NCBI RefSeq assembly: GCF_004331385.1
Contig: NZ_SJON01000005.1
Span: 62,001-126,000, forward strand
Source of the DNA: Enterobacter quasihormaechei
GTDB lineage: Bacteria; Pseudomonadota; Gammaproteobacteria; Enterobacterales; Enterobacteriaceae
Direction of reading: 5' to 3'
Length of the DNA: 64,000 nt
The notes under the pieces are model-generated. The model saw only the letters and a program-made list of their open reading frames with translations. It had not been told where the DNA came from and did no database searches. Shown here piece by piece: positions 51,841-61,757 of the stretch. A program made the translations under genes and the position numbers. Numbering within the stretch: the stretch's first letter is position 1; each line of letters opens with the position of its first letter.

Positions 51841-51895
51841 GGACTTACTGAATTTTTTAACAACTCTTGCTAAGCTAGTAACAGGCGTTGTAACA

Positions 51896-51920
51896 CCAGG
51901 CGGTTTTGACCGCCTGGTTT
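51896..51920 (+). terminator. manA terminator
   Basis: CCAGGCGG / CCGCCTGG with a 6-nt loop, followed by TTTCATTTT. Confidence 0.8.
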
Positions 51921-51939
51921 CATTTTAGGGATAATCGCA

Positions 51940-53466
51940 ATGAAAAAATCGGTCGTAGCGGTAGGAGTGATTGTTGCTTTAGGCGTGATCTGGACGGGTG
52001 CTTCCTGGTATACCGGGAAACAGCTGGAAAGCCGTCTGGCAGAGATGATGGCGCAGGCAAACAGCGAGATTAAGCGCAGCGCGCCTGAAGCAGGCCTGGA
52101 GCTGAGCTACCAGAATTACCAGCGCGGCGTGTTTACCAGCCATATGCAGGTGGTGGTGAAGCCGGTTGCGGGTAATCAGAACGCCTGGCTGAAACCGGGC
52201 CAGAGCGTGGTTCTGGATGAGGTGGTCAGCCACGGTCCGTTCCCGCTGGCGCAGTTGAAGAAATTTAACCTGATCCCCTCCATGGCATCAGCCAGAACCG
52301 TACTGGTCAATAATGAGGTGACGAAGCCGCTGTTCGATATGGCGAAAAATACGTCGCCGTTTGAGATCAATACCCGCATCAGCTATGCCGGCGATACGCA
52401 TTCCGACATCGACCTGAAAGCGCTGAATTATGAACAAGGCACCGATAAAGTCGCCTTCAGCGGCGGTAATTTCAAGCTTGACGCCGATCGTGACGGCAAG
52501 AATGTCTCCCTGACAGGCGATGCTGAAAGCGGCCTGGTGAATTCAGTTAATGAATATAACCAGAAGGTTCAGCTCACCTTTAACAACCTGAAGGCCAGCG
52601 GCAACAGCCGCATGACCGATTTTGACGAGCGTATTGGCGACCAGAAGCTGAGCCTCGATAAGATCGCCATTGCGATTGAAGGCAAAGAGATGGCGGTGCT
52701 GGAAGGCATGGATCTGGACGGCAAGTCGGACGTGTCCAAAGACGGTAAAAGCATCAACACCCAGCTGGATTACAGCCTGAAAAGCCTGAAGGTTCAGAAT
52801 CAGGACCTGGGTACCGGCAAGCTGTCACTGAAAATCGGCAACATTGACGGCCAGGCATGGCACGAATTTAGCCAGAAATACAGCAAAGAGAGCCAGGCTC
52901 TGCTGACCGATGCCGCCCTGCAACAGAATCCGCAGGCGTACCAGCAGCAGGCGATGAGCGTGCTGTTTAATAACCTGCCGATCCTGCTGAAAGGCGAGCC
53001 GGTAATTACCGTTGCGCCACTGAGCTGGAAAAACGACAAGGGCGAAACCAACTTCAACCTGTCGCTGTTCCTGAAGGATCCGGCAGCCGCTACCGGCGAG
53101 CCGCAGACCCTGGCGCAGGAAGTTGACCGCAGCGTGAAGTCGCTCGACAGCAAGCTGACTATCCCGATGGATATGGCGACCGAGTTCATGACGCAGATTG
53201 CGAAGCTTGAAGGTTATGGTGAAGAGGATGCAGGCAAACTGGCGAACCAGCAGGTGAAAGGCCTGGCGGCGATGGGCCAGATGTTCCGCATCACGAAAGT
53301 GGAAGACAACACCATTTCCACCAGCCTGCAATATGCTAATGGTCAGGTAACGCTCAACGGCGACAAAATGCCGCTGGAAGATTTTGTCGGCATGTTTGGT
53401 ATGCCGACGCTGGGCATTCCGGCACCGGCTGAACCGGCAGCGCCGCCGGCAGTACCGCAGCAGTAA
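51940..53466 (+). CDS. ydgA: YdgA, DUF945 periplasmic-anchored protein
   Basis: The 508-aa product has an N-terminal signal anchor (MKKSVVAVGVIVALGVIWTG) and a long beta-rich DUF945 domain (repeated GKxxxxNTQLDYSLKSL-type strands). The C-terminal Pro/Ala tail is short. It is a membrane-tethered periplasmic protein of poorly known role. It follows manA as in E. coli. Confidence 0.95.
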   Translation: MKKSVVAVGVIVALGVIWTGASWYTGKQLESRLAEMMAQANSEIKRSAPEAGLELSYQNYQRGVFTSHMQVVVKPVAGNQNAWLKPGQSVVLDEVVSHGPFPLAQLKKFNLIPSMASARTVLVNNEVTKPLFDMAKNTSPFEINTRISYAGDTHSDIDLKALNYEQGTDKVAFSGGNFKLDADRDGKNVSLTGDAESGLVNSVNEYNQKVQLTFNNLKASGNSRMTDFDERIGDQKLSLDKIAIAIEGKEMAVLEGMDLDGKSDVSKDGKSINTQLDYSLKSLKVQNQDLGTGKLSLKIGNIDGQAWHEFSQKYSKESQALLTDAALQQNPQAYQQQAMSVLFNNLPILLKGEPVITVAPLSWKNDKGETNFNLSLFLKDPAAATGEPQTLAQEVDRSVKSLDSKLTIPMDMATEFMTQIAKLEGYGEEDAGKLANQQVKGLAAMGQMFRITKVEDNTISTSLQYANGQVTLNGDKMPLEDFVGMFGMPTLGIPAPAEPAAPPAVPQQ

Positions 53467-53471
53467 ACGAC

Positions 53472-53497
53472 AAAACCCCTCGCACGAGGGGTTTTTT
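53472..53497 (+). terminator. ydgA terminator
   Basis: ACCCCTCG / CGAGGGGT with a short loop, then TTTTT. Confidence 0.88.
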
Positions 53498-53500
53498 ATT

Positions 53501-53532
53501 GCCGGGTGGCGGCTGCGCCTTACCCGGCCTAC
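53501..53532. repeat. REP element after ydgA
   Basis: GCCGGGTGGCGGCTGCGCCT followed by TACCCGGCCTAC is a REP unit. Confidence 0.8.
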
Positions 53533-53547
53533 GATTCTGAGCCTGCG

Positions 53548-54576
53548 TCACTTCACCGTCACTAACCGCGCCGCCACAATCTGATGCCCGGCCTGGACGT
53601 CCGCCTTCTCGATCCGCTGCATGATCCTGTCCGCGAGGGTGTACCCCATTTCACGAGCCGGCGTCGTCGCCCAGACGATGGGGAGATCGTCCAGCGCATT
53701 TTCACCCACATCGGCAAACGCCCCGAGCGCCACCTGGTGACCAAAGAAGGTTTCTACCCCGCCCTCACCGCTCTGGCGTCCGGCGCGGATCAAGCCGAAC
53801 CACGCCCCCATCGCAATCACATCGTTATAGCAAATCACCGCGCTGATTGTCGGGCTGGTGCGGAGCAACGTGCCGATGGCTTCTGCGGCTTTCTTCTGGC
53901 TGGATTCGCACTCCACCACCCATTCGCTGTGAAACGGTAGGCCGTATTTGATGAGCGTGGAGCAGTAACCGCCCACCCGCTCGGCACGCGTGAGGGACGA
54001 GCTTTTACCGCCAAGCCAGGCGATACGCTGATGGCCGCGATGAATAAGATGTTCGGTCAGCATTTGCGCGGCCTGCATGTTATCCGGGCGAAGGGTATCG
54101 GCTTCGTCGAGATAGCTGGCGCGCGACGCAAACACCAGCGGTACCCCTTTTTGCGCGGCGCGCTCACAAAGTTCGCTGCCCACGCCGGACGCACCGGCCA
54201 CTATCACCCCATCCACCCCTTGCGTCAGCAGCATATCCAGCCTGGAGAGCAGCTGCTCCGGTTCGCGCCCACCGTGGAGCAGAAACACCATTCGCCCCTG
54301 CGCTTCAAGCGCCTCGGTAAGCCCCGCGGTCAGTTCTGCATAAAACGGCGAGGTGAGGTCGCGAACGATCAGCCCTATCACCCCGCTTTGTCCGCCGCGC
54401 AGCGCCGACGCCTGGCGATTTCGCACAAAGCCCAGCTGCTCAACGGCCTCGTTGACGCGCTGACCCGTTGCAGGAGAGATGCGCCCCTTTCCGCTCAGTA
54501 CCAGCGAAACGGTGCTGACGGAAACCCCCGCCGCCAGCGCGACATCGTTGATGGTGATCTTTTTCGCTACAGCCAT
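53548..54576 (-). CDS. malI: MalI, LacI-family repressor of malXY
   Basis: Start is ATG 54576 (MAVAKKITINDVALAAGVSV), as in E. coli; the longer frame adds 16 residues that the family does not have. The 342-aa product has the LacI HTH at residues 6-27 and a periplasmic-binding-protein-like effector domain. It is divergent from malX. Operators GATAAAACGTTTTATC lie in the intergenic region. Confidence 0.95.
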   Translation of the reverse strand: MAVAKKITINDVALAAGVSVSTVSLVLSGKGRISPATGQRVNEAVEQLGFVRNRQASALRGGQSGVIGLIVRDLTSPFYAELTAGLTEALEAQGRMVFLLHGGREPEQLLSRLDMLLTQGVDGVIVAGASGVGSELCERAAQKGVPLVFASRASYLDEADTLRPDNMQAAQMLTEHLIHRGHQRIAWLGGKSSSLTRAERVGGYCSTLIKYGLPFHSEWVVECESSQKKAAEAIGTLLRTSPTISAVICYNDVIAMGAWFGLIRAGRQSGEGGVETFFGHQVALGAFADVGENALDDLPIVWATTPAREMGYTLADRIMQRIEKADVQAGHQIVAARLVTVK

Positions 54577-54606
54577 GTGGTGGCGTGACTCCCTGATAAT
54601 GAGAAC

Positions 54607-54622
54607 GCTAAAACGTTTTATC
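54607..54622. promoter_or_regulatory. MalI operator (malI side)
   Basis: GCTAAAACGTTTTATC is a near-perfect copy of the MalI palindrome, about 31 bp from the malI start and suited to autorepression. Confidence 0.85.
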
Positions 54623-54685
54623 AATACGTTATCTTTATACTACCAGTAAAAGCCTGAGAATGTGATTTAGCGCGCACTAAAGTTT

Positions 54686-54701
54686 GATAAAACGTTTTAT
54701 C
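54686..54701. promoter_or_regulatory. MalI operator (malX side)
   Basis: GATAAAACGTTTTATC is a perfect 16-bp palindrome, 55 bp before malX. Confidence 0.9.
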
Positions 54702-54755
54702 TTCTCGCTGCATCGAGGCCGTTAAATCTCTTTCTACCATTTAAGGAGTCGTTTT

Positions 54756-56348
54756 ATGACGACGAAAGCAGCACAAAAAATATCGCTGTGGGAGTTTTTC
54801 CAGCAACTGGGTAAGACCTTTATGCTGCCCGTGGCACTTCTCTCCTTTTGCGGGATCATGCTGGGGATCGGCAGTTCGTTAAGCAGCCACGATGTCATTA
54901 CCCTGATCCCTTTCCTGGGAAATCCGGTACTTCAGGCGATCTTCATCTGGATGAGCAAGGTCGGATCGTTTGCCTTCAGTTTCCTGCCGGTGATGTTCTG
55001 TATCGCCATCCCTCTGGGCCTGGCGCGCGAAAATAAAGGCGTGGCGGCCTTTGCGGGCTTCGTGGGCTATGCGGTCATGAACCTTGCGGTTAACTTCTGG
55101 CTGACCGCGAAAGGCATACTGCCGACGACCGACGCGGCCGTACTGAAAGCCAATAACATTCAGAGCGTGATCGGCATTCAGTCCATCGACACCGGGATCC
55201 TGGGAGCCGTGATCGCCGGGGTGATCATCTGGATGCTGCACGAGCGCTTCCATAACATCCGCCTGCCCGATGCGCTGGCCTTCTTCGGCGGCACCCGCTT
55301 TGTGCCAATTATTACGCTGGTTGTGATGGGGCTGTTTGGCCTGATCATCCCCCTGATTTGGCCCGTTTTTGCGATGGGGATTGCCGGTATTGGCCGCATT
55401 ATCAACGGCGCGGGTGATTTCGGACCGATGATTTTCGGCACGGGCGAACGTCTGCTGCTACCGTTCGGCCTACAGCACATTCTGGTTGCCCTGATCCGCT
55501 TTACCGAAGCGGGCGGCACCATGGACGTCTGCGGCCACTCCGTGAGCGGCGCGCTGACCATCTTCCAGGCGCAGCTGAGCTGCCCGACCACGCACGGCTT
55601 CTCTGAAAGCGCGACCCGTTTCCTGTCACAGGGTAAAATGCCTGCCTTCCTCGGCGGTCTGCCCGGCGCGGCGCTGGCGATGTACCACTGCGCCCGTCCA
55701 GAAAACCGTCATAAAATTAAAGGCCTGCTGATTTCCGGCGTGATCGCCTGCGTCGTAGGCGGCACTACCGAGCCTATCGAGTTCCTGTTCCTGTTCGTAG
55801 CGCCGGTGCTGTACCTCATTCACGCCGTGCTGACCGGCCTGGGCTTCACCGTGATGGCGGTGCTGGGCGTCACCATCGGCAATACCGACGGCAACGTGAT
55901 CGACTTCGTGGTGTTCGGTATCCTGCACGGCCTGTCTACCAAGTGGTATCTGGTGCCGGTAGTGGCGGCCATCTGGTTTGCGGTGTACTACGGGATCTTC
56001 CGCTTCGCCATCACCCGCTTTAACCTGAAAACGCCAGGCCGCGATGCCGATACGGCCACCAGCGTTGAACAGGCGGTAGCCGGAACCGTGGGTAAATCCG
56101 GCTATAACACGCCGGCTATTCTGGCGGCGCTGGGCGGTGCGGATAACATCACCTCTCTGGATAACTGCATCACCCGCCTGCGCCTGTCGGTGGCAGACAT
56201 GTCGAAAGTGGACACCAACGCCCTTAAAGCTAACCGGGCTATCGGCGTGGTACAGTTAAATCAACACAATTTGCAGGTCGTCATTGGCCCGCAGGTTCAG
56301 TCAGTGAAGGATGAGCTGGCAACCCTGATGCGAACCGTCGAAGCCTGA
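54756..56348 (+). CDS. malX: MalX, PTS glucose/maltose-type EIICB
   Basis: The 530-aa product has an EIIC membrane domain (about 1-420, with GGTTEPIEFLFLFVAP) and a C-terminal EIIB domain with the phosphorylated cysteine in SLDNCITRLRLSV. It imports and phosphorylates sugar. In E. coli it transports glucose and maltose weakly, repressed by MalI. It is followed by a hairpin (56356-56375) and malY. Confidence 0.96.
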   Translation: MTTKAAQKISLWEFFQQLGKTFMLPVALLSFCGIMLGIGSSLSSHDVITLIPFLGNPVLQAIFIWMSKVGSFAFSFLPVMFCIAIPLGLARENKGVAAFAGFVGYAVMNLAVNFWLTAKGILPTTDAAVLKANNIQSVIGIQSIDTGILGAVIAGVIIWMLHERFHNIRLPDALAFFGGTRFVPIITLVVMGLFGLIIPLIWPVFAMGIAGIGRIINGAGDFGPMIFGTGERLLLPFGLQHILVALIRFTEAGGTMDVCGHSVSGALTIFQAQLSCPTTHGFSESATRFLSQGKMPAFLGGLPGAALAMYHCARPENRHKIKGLLISGVIACVVGGTTEPIEFLFLFVAPVLYLIHAVLTGLGFTVMAVLGVTIGNTDGNVIDFVVFGILHGLSTKWYLVPVVAAIWFAVYYGIFRFAITRFNLKTPGRDADTATSVEQAVAGTVGKSGYNTPAILAALGGADNITSLDNCITRLRLSVADMSKVDTNALKANRAIGVVQLNQHNLQVVIGPQVQSVKDELATLMRTVEA

Positions 56349-56355
56349 TGCCTCG

Positions 56356-56379
56356 CCCCCCTCGTTATGAGGGGGTTTT
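56356..56379 (+). terminator. Hairpin between malX and malY
   Basis: CCCCCTC / GAGGGGG with a 5-6 nt loop, then TTTT. It may reduce malY expression relative to malX. Confidence 0.6.
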
Positions 56380-56397
56380 ACTTTACGGAGCACCGTC

Positions 56398-57570
56398 ATG
56401 TTTGATTTTTCTACCGTCGTGGATCGACACGGCACCTGGTGTACCCAGTGGGATTATGTCTCCGACCGTTTTGGCGCTGCCGACCTGCTGCCCTTCACCA
56501 TCTCTGATATGGATTTTGCCACCGCCCCCTGCATTACCGAAGCGCTGCACCAGCGAATTAACCACGGGGTGTTTGGCTACAGTCGCTGGAAAAATGACGA
56601 CTTCCTGGCCGCCGTAGCGCACTGGTTCCGGCAACGCTTTAACAGTCAAATTGATAGCGAAACCGTGGTGTATGGACCGTCGGTTATTTATATGGTCTCT
56701 GAGCTGATCCGCATCTGGTCCTCGCCTGGCGACGGCGTGGTGGTTCATACTCCGGCTTATGATGCGTTTTACAAAGCGGTCGACGGCAACCAGCGTAACG
56801 TTGTTTCCGTGCCGATGCAGAAAACGGCGCATGGCTGGGACGGCAATATGGCCGCGCTGGAAGCGGCGCTGGCAAAACCGGAAAACACGATTTTGCTGCT
56901 GTGTAGCCCGCAAAACCCGACCGGCAAAGTCTGGACGCGGGACGAGCTGGCCACAATGGCGGCGCTTTGCAGACGATACGATGTGGCGGTAATCAGCGAC
57001 GAAATTCATATGGATATGGTATGGGGAACGCATCGCCATACGCCCTGGAATGAGGTGGCGAGTGGCAAATGGGCGCTGCTGACCTCGGGATCCAAGAGCT
57101 TCAACATTCCGGCGCTGACGGGCGCCTACGGGCTTATCGCCGATAACGACAGCCGTAACGCCTATCTGAATGCATTAAAAGGCCGGGACGGGCTCTCTTC
57201 CCCTTCCGTGCTGGCGCTGACCGCACACATTGCGGCTTATCGGCAGGGCGAACCCTGGCTGGATGCGCTGCGGGCATATCTTGCAGAAAATCTGCGCTAT
57301 ATTGCTGACGAACTGAATACCGCCTTTCCGGCACTCAGCTGGCAACCGCCTGAGGCTACCTATCTGGCCTGGATCGACCTCAGTCCGCTCGGTATTGACG
57401 ACAATACGCTGCAAAAGGTGCTGATTGAGCAGCAAAAAGTGGCCATCATGCCGGGATATACCTATGGAGCAGAAGGAAAAGGCTACGTTCGTCTGAATGC
57501 GGGTTGCCCCCGTAGTAAGCTTGAACAGGGCGTTCAGCGCCTCATCGCGGGCATCAACACGCTGCTGTAA
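56398..57570 (+). CDS. malY: MalY, PLP-dependent cystathionine beta-lyase
   Basis: The 390-aa product is a fold type I aminotransferase-like lyase: NPTGKVWTRDEL, ISDEIHMDMVWGTHRH and the PLP lysine in LLTSGSKSFNIPAL. E. coli MalY cleaves cystathionine and also inhibits the activator MalT. It is co-transcribed with malX. Confidence 0.96.
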   Translation: MFDFSTVVDRHGTWCTQWDYVSDRFGAADLLPFTISDMDFATAPCITEALHQRINHGVFGYSRWKNDDFLAAVAHWFRQRFNSQIDSETVVYGPSVIYMVSELIRIWSSPGDGVVVHTPAYDAFYKAVDGNQRNVVSVPMQKTAHGWDGNMAALEAALAKPENTILLLCSPQNPTGKVWTRDELATMAALCRRYDVAVISDEIHMDMVWGTHRHTPWNEVASGKWALLTSGSKSFNIPALTGAYGLIADNDSRNAYLNALKGRDGLSSPSVLALTAHIAAYRQGEPWLDALRAYLAENLRYIADELNTAFPALSWQPPEATYLAWIDLSPLGIDDNTLQKVLIEQQKVAIMPGYTYGAEGKGYVRLNAGCPRSKLEQGVQRLIAGINTLL

Positions 57571-57666
57571 ATTATTTGCGCAACGGAATATTCCCTTGCG
57601 CAAATAGCTTTTTACCCCGTTTTGTTTTTATAATATGGCGCACTTTAACCAGCAAAGAGTGCGACC

Positions 57667-58668
57667 ATGATTGATACACGCCTGCCTTTAACCGATATTC
57701 ACCGCCATCTTGACGGCAACATTCGTGCCCAAACCATTCTCGATCTTGGCCGCCAGTTCAATTTGACGCTTCCTGCTGAAACGCTCGAAACCCTGATCCC
57801 CCATGTCCAGGTCACGTCGAACGAGCCGGATCTGGTGAGTTTCCTGAGCAAGCTCGACTGGGGCGTGAAGATGCTGGCCTCGCTCGATGCCTGTCGCCGT
57901 GTCGCCTTTGAAAACATTGAAGATGCCGCACGCAACGGCCTGCACTATGTCGAGCTGCGTTTCTCCCCGGGCTATATGGCGATGACCCACAACCTGCCCG
58001 TGGCGGGCGTGGTTGAAGCGGTCATTGAAGGCGTGCGTGAAGGCTGCAAAACCTTTGACGTTCAGGCGCGTTTAATCGGCATTATGAGCCGTACCTTCGG
58101 TGAAGCGGCCTGTCTTCAGGAGCTGGAGGCGTTACTGGCGCATCGCGACCAGATCACCGCCATCGACCTCGCCGGTGACGAGCTGGGCTTCCCGGGCAGC
58201 CTGTTCCTGTCTCATTTCAACCGCGCACGTGATGCCGGCTGGCACATTACCGTTCATGCGGGTGAAGCCGCGGGGCCGGAAAGCATCTGGCAGGCCATTC
58301 GTGAGCTGGGTGCGGAACGTATCGGTCACGGCGTGAAGGCGATTGAAGATCGTGCGCTGATGGATTTCCTCGCAGAGCAACGTATCGGAATTGAATCCTG
58401 CCTGACCTCCAATATTCAGACCAGTACGGTGGCATCGCTGGCGCAACACCCGCTGAAAACCTTCCTGGAACACGGGGTTCTCGCTTCACTGAACACGGAC
58501 GATCCGGCCGTTCAGGGCGTGGATATTATTCATGAATACACTGTCGCCGCACCGCAGGCCGGACTGAGCCGCGAGCAGATCCGTCAGGCACAAATCAACG
58601 GGCTGGAAATTGCCTTCCTGACGCCTGAAGAGAAACAGGCGCTTCGGGATAAGGTGGCGACCGCATAA
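57667..58668 (+). CDS. add: Adenosine deaminase
   Basis: The 333-aa product has the metal-binding [12 protein letters not shown], the catalytic [21 protein letters not shown] and [11 protein letters not shown]. It deaminates adenosine and deoxyadenosine in purine salvage. Full length. Confidence 0.97.
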   Translation: MIDTRLPLTDIHRHLDGNIRAQTILDLGRQFNLTLPAETLETLIPHVQVTSNEPDLVSFLSKLDWGVKMLASLDACRRVAFENIEDAARNGLHYVELRFSPGYMAMTHNLPVAGVVEAVIEGVREGCKTFDVQARLIGIMSRTFGEAACLQELEALLAHRDQITAIDLAGDELGFPGSLFLSHFNRARDAGWHITVHAGEAAGPESIWQAIRELGAERIGHGVKAIEDRALMDFLAEQRIGIESCLTSNIQTSTVASLAQHPLKTFLEHGVLASLNTDDPAVQGVDIIHEYTVAAPQAGLSREQIRQAQINGLEIAFLTPEEKQALRDKVATA

Positions 58669-58676
58669 ACCCTTTG

Positions 58677-58708
58677 CCGGGGGGCGGCTACGCCTTACCC
58701 GGCCTACA
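58677..58708. repeat. REP element after add
   Basis: GGGGGCGGCTACGCCTTACC and CGGCCTAC form one REP unit in the add-ydgJ gap. Confidence 0.75.
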
Positions 58709-58722
58709 AACGTATTTAACAC

Positions 58723-59763
58723 CTATGCCAGACAGAGCGTGGCGCGATGTCTGGCAGATTCGATCCCCAGCTCGATGAGCTCCATAATCTGGATGGCCTG
58801 GCTCGCCGGAACCGGATTTTCACCTGAACCGTTCAGCGCGTCACGGATTGCAGCGTAGTAGGCCGGGTAATTCCCCGGCAGGGTCAACACCGTTTCCTCA
58901 ACCAGCGTCTCGCCCTCCGCACGCGTCACCACCCCGTCCCGCATGTCGTAGCCCCAGTCCTCCTGCGGTAAGCGTTCGCCATTTTTGAGGCGCTCTTCCT
59001 GGGGATCCAGGCCGAACTTCACGTAGCTGCCGCGCGCCCCGTGAAGGATATAGCGGGCCGATTCCGCAGCCGCAAGCATTGTCCCGTGCAGCACGATGCG
59101 GCGCTGAGGATAGCTTAAAATCGCGTGAAAATAGTCGGTTGTCTCCGCGCCCGGCCTGAGCTGCGCTAAATCGACCGTCATGCTCACGGGCAGACCAAAC
59201 AGATGGACGGCCTGATCGAGCAGATGCGGCGCTAAGTCATACCAGATGCCGCTGCCCGGCCCCGCCTGCTCGCGCCAGCGGTCACGCACCTGCGGACGAT
59301 AACGATCGAAGTGCGATTCAAAATAGGCAATTTCCCCGAGCGTGCCTTCGCTCAGCAGCGCTTTCACCGTCAGGAAATCGCTGTCCCAGCGCCGGTTGTG
59401 AAAGACCGACAATAACCGCCCCAGGCTTCGCGCCAGCGCGTCCAGCTCTCGCGCCTGTGACAACGTCACGGTAAAGGGCTTATCGACGACAACGTGTTTA
59501 CCCGCCTCCAGCGCCGCTTTCGCCAGCGGGAAGTGGGTGTCGTTAGGGGTAGGGATAACAATAAGGTCAATATTAGGATCGTTAAACAGATGCTTAGGCT
59601 CCGTCACCACCGGCACGGTGGGCCAGTCGGCGTGGACTTTGGCTTCATCGCTGCTTGAAATAGCCGCCAGCGCCATGCCCGGCGTGCCGGCAATCAGAGG
59701 TGCATGAAAGGTTTTACTTGCGTACCCGTAGCCAATAAGACCGACGCGGATGTTTTCACTCAT
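58723..59763 (-). CDS. ydgJ: YdgJ, Gfo/Idh/MocA-family oxidoreductase
   Basis: The 346-aa product has an NAD(P)-binding N-terminus (VGLIGYGYASKTFHAPLI) and the E-K-P-type motif VVVDKPFTVTLSQARELD. The C-terminal Gfo/Idh domain is complete. Substrate unknown. It is convergent with add. Confidence 0.93.
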   Translation of the reverse strand: MSENIRVGLIGYGYASKTFHAPLIAGTPGMALAAISSSDEAKVHADWPTVPVVTEPKHLFNDPNIDLIVIPTPNDTHFPLAKAALEAGKHVVVDKPFTVTLSQARELDALARSLGRLLSVFHNRRWDSDFLTVKALLSEGTLGEIAYFESHFDRYRPQVRDRWREQAGPGSGIWYDLAPHLLDQAVHLFGLPVSMTVDLAQLRPGAETTDYFHAILSYPQRRIVLHGTMLAAAESARYILHGARGSYVKFGLDPQEERLKNGERLPQEDWGYDMRDGVVTRAEGETLVEETVLTLPGNYPAYYAAIRDALNGSGENPVPASQAIQIMELIELGIESARHRATLCLA

Positions 59764-59990
59764 CGTGTGCCCCTCGCTGTGCGCTTATTTATCACTGGCC
59801 CTGTGCTTATCGCACAGATTAATAATGTGCCCTGTGCGTTAAAATAGCATCCCGCGGAAACGTTTTTTTGTAACGCCGCATTAAAGGAGACATATTGTCA
59901 CGAGGAATCGTTCCCAAAGCGCTTGCTCTGGAGAAAAGGGCGCTGTAACATTTGTAATCTGTATTTATGGATAAATTACAAACACAAATT

Positions 59991-60128
59991 ATGACGTCAA
60001 TAATTAATCGAATCATTGAATTAGCGGGATGGATTGTCCTTGGGGTTTCGGTCGTGTTGCTTGGCATTGCCAGCCATATCGATAACTACCAGCCGCCGGA
60101 GCCCGTCACTGTCGCACAACAAAAGTAA
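59991..60128 (+). CDS. blr: Blr, small membrane divisome protein
   Basis: The 45-aa product reads MTSIINRIIELAGWIVLGVS... then SHIDNYQPPEP, closely matching E. coli Blr (MNRLIELTGWIVLVVSV..., SHIDNYQPP). It has one membrane helix. E. coli Blr is a small cell-division-associated protein affecting beta-lactam tolerance. The start is uncertain: the E. coli-equivalent codon here is not ATG, and an upstream in-frame ATG also exists at 59967. Confidence 0.85.
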   Translation: MTSIINRIIELAGWIVLGVSVVLLGIASHIDNYQPPEPVTVAQQK

Positions 60129-60357
60129 GCCATACCGTCATAAAGCGTGACACATTACGTTATGGTACGTATTGCCAGCCGTAATGAACGGGGTTACCCT
60201 TCTCTTCCAGGCATCTGCTGATGCCTGATTCTTCGCAAAGAAAACTCCTAATTTCGTCGCGTTACCCGAGTGGACAGTTTACGTCTTTATTAATCCGTTT
60301 ATTATTCGAACGCATTACCTTTATGGGTATTACCCTTTTATATGGAAACTTATTAAT

Positions 60358-60573
60358 ATGACAGTTCAGGACTATTTATTAAAATTTCGCAAGATCAATT
60401 CCCTTGAAAGCCTGGAAAAACTGTTTGACCATCTGAACTACACGCTGTCGGATAATCAGGACATCATCAATATGTACCGCGCTGCTGACCATCGTCGCGC
60501 CGAACTCGTCTCCGGCGGTCGTCTGTTCAACGTGGGGGAAGTGCCTAAGTCCGTCTGGCGTTACGTTGTATAA
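60358..60573 (+). CDS. cnu: Cnu (YdgT), Hha-family oriC-binding protein
   Basis: The 71-aa product ([24 protein letters not shown]...) is a Hha/YmoA-type nucleoid modulator that works with H-NS and binds near oriC. Length and sequence match E. coli Cnu. Confidence 0.95.
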   Translation: MTVQDYLLKFRKINSLESLEKLFDHLNYTLSDNQDIINMYRAADHRRAELVSGGRLFNVGEVPKSVWRYVV

Positions 60574-60658
60574 GAAAGTAGCCTTCGGCGCGAAATGTTA
60601 TATACTCTCCGCCCTGCAAATTTCTGTATAACATTTCGCGCAGACTATGGGAGAGCGT

Positions 60659-61099
60659 ATGACCGCATTGCCTGGAGAAAGAATTGGGGGCTGGTTAATC
60701 GCCCCGCTGGCATGGCTGCTGGTGGCACTATTAAGCGCATCGCTGGCGCTGTTGCTTTACACCACCGCACTGGTTACGCCTCATGCTATTCAGACGCTGA
60801 TGTCCCAGAGTGCGCTTAATATTGCAACGTGGTTTGTGTCGTTCGTTTTCGCGATCGCAATGTGGTACTACACGCTGTGGCTGACCATCGCCTTCTTTAA
60901 GCGCCGCAAAAACGTGCCGAAACATTATATTATCTGGCTGCTTGTCTCCGTGCTGCTGGCCGTTAAAGCGTTCGCTTTTTCGCCAGTATCTGACGCGCTG
61001 GCGGTTCGCCAGCTCCTGTTTCCGCTGCTGGCAACGGCGCTTCTGGTGCCCTATTTCAAGCGTTCGACGCGCGTTAAGAAGACCTTCGTTAACCCGTAA
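60659..61099 (+). CDS. ydgK: YdgK, inner-membrane protein
   Basis: Start is ATG 60659 (MTALPGERIGGWLIAPLAW), with GGGAGAG upstream. The 146-aa product has about four membrane helices and the KRRKNVPKHYIIWLL segment of YdgK. Function unknown. It lies before rsxA as in E. coli. Confidence 0.92.
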   Translation: MTALPGERIGGWLIAPLAWLLVALLSASLALLLYTTALVTPHAIQTLMSQSALNIATWFVSFVFAIAMWYYTLWLTIAFFKRRKNVPKHYIIWLLVSVLLAVKAFAFSPVSDALAVRQLLFPLLATALLVPYFKRSTRVKKTFVNP

Positions 61100-61175
61100 T
61101 AACCTTACAGTTAACCTGTTGTGGCCTGTTGTCGTTTATCCGATAATAGGCGGCTATTTTATTTCAGGCTAAATA

Positions 61176-61757
61176 ATGACCGATTACTTATTGCTCTTTG
61201 TCGGAACTGTGCTGGTTAATAACTTCGTACTGGTGAAGTTCCTTGGCCTGTGCCCGTTTATGGGCGTCTCCAAAAAGCTGGAGACGGCAATGGGCATGGG
61301 GCTGGCTACCACCTTCGTGATGACGATGGCCTCCATTTGCGCATGGCTGATTGACACCTGGATCCTGATCCCGCTGGACATGCTTTACCTGCGCACCTTG
61401 TCCTTTATCCTGGTCATCGCGGTCGTGGTGCAGTTTACCGAAATGGTTGTGCGAAAAACCAGCCCTGCCCTGTATCGTCTGCTGGGCATCTTTTTGCCCC
61501 TCATCACCACTAACTGTGCGGTGCTGGGCGTGGCGCTGCTCAACATCAACCTTGGGCATAATTTCATGCAGTCGGCGCTGTACGGTTTTTCCGCGGCGGT
61601 CGGTTTCTCCTTTGTTATGGTCCTGTTCGCGTCGATTCGCGAACGTCTGGCAGCGGCGGATATTCCCGCGCCGTTTCGCGGTAACGCCATCGCCCTGGTG
61701 ACCGCCGGTTTAATGTCTCTGGCCTTTATGGGCTTTAGTGGTCTGGTGAAGTTGTAA
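61176..61757 (+). CDS. rsxA: RsxA, electron transport complex membrane subunit
   Basis: The 193-aa integral membrane subunit ([37 protein letters not shown]...) has six helices and the conserved [18 protein letters not shown] and TTNCAVLG motifs, with cysteines implicated in iron-sulfur binding. The Rsx (Rnf-like) complex moves electrons to keep SoxR reduced. It overlaps rsxB by 1 bp. Confidence 0.97.
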   Translation: MTDYLLLFVGTVLVNNFVLVKFLGLCPFMGVSKKLETAMGMGLATTFVMTMASICAWLIDTWILIPLDMLYLRTLSFILVIAVVVQFTEMVVRKTSPALYRLLGIFLPLITTNCAVLGVALLNINLGHNFMQSALYGFSAAVGFSFVMVLFASIRERLAAADIPAPFRGNAIALVTAGLMSLAFMGFSGLVKL

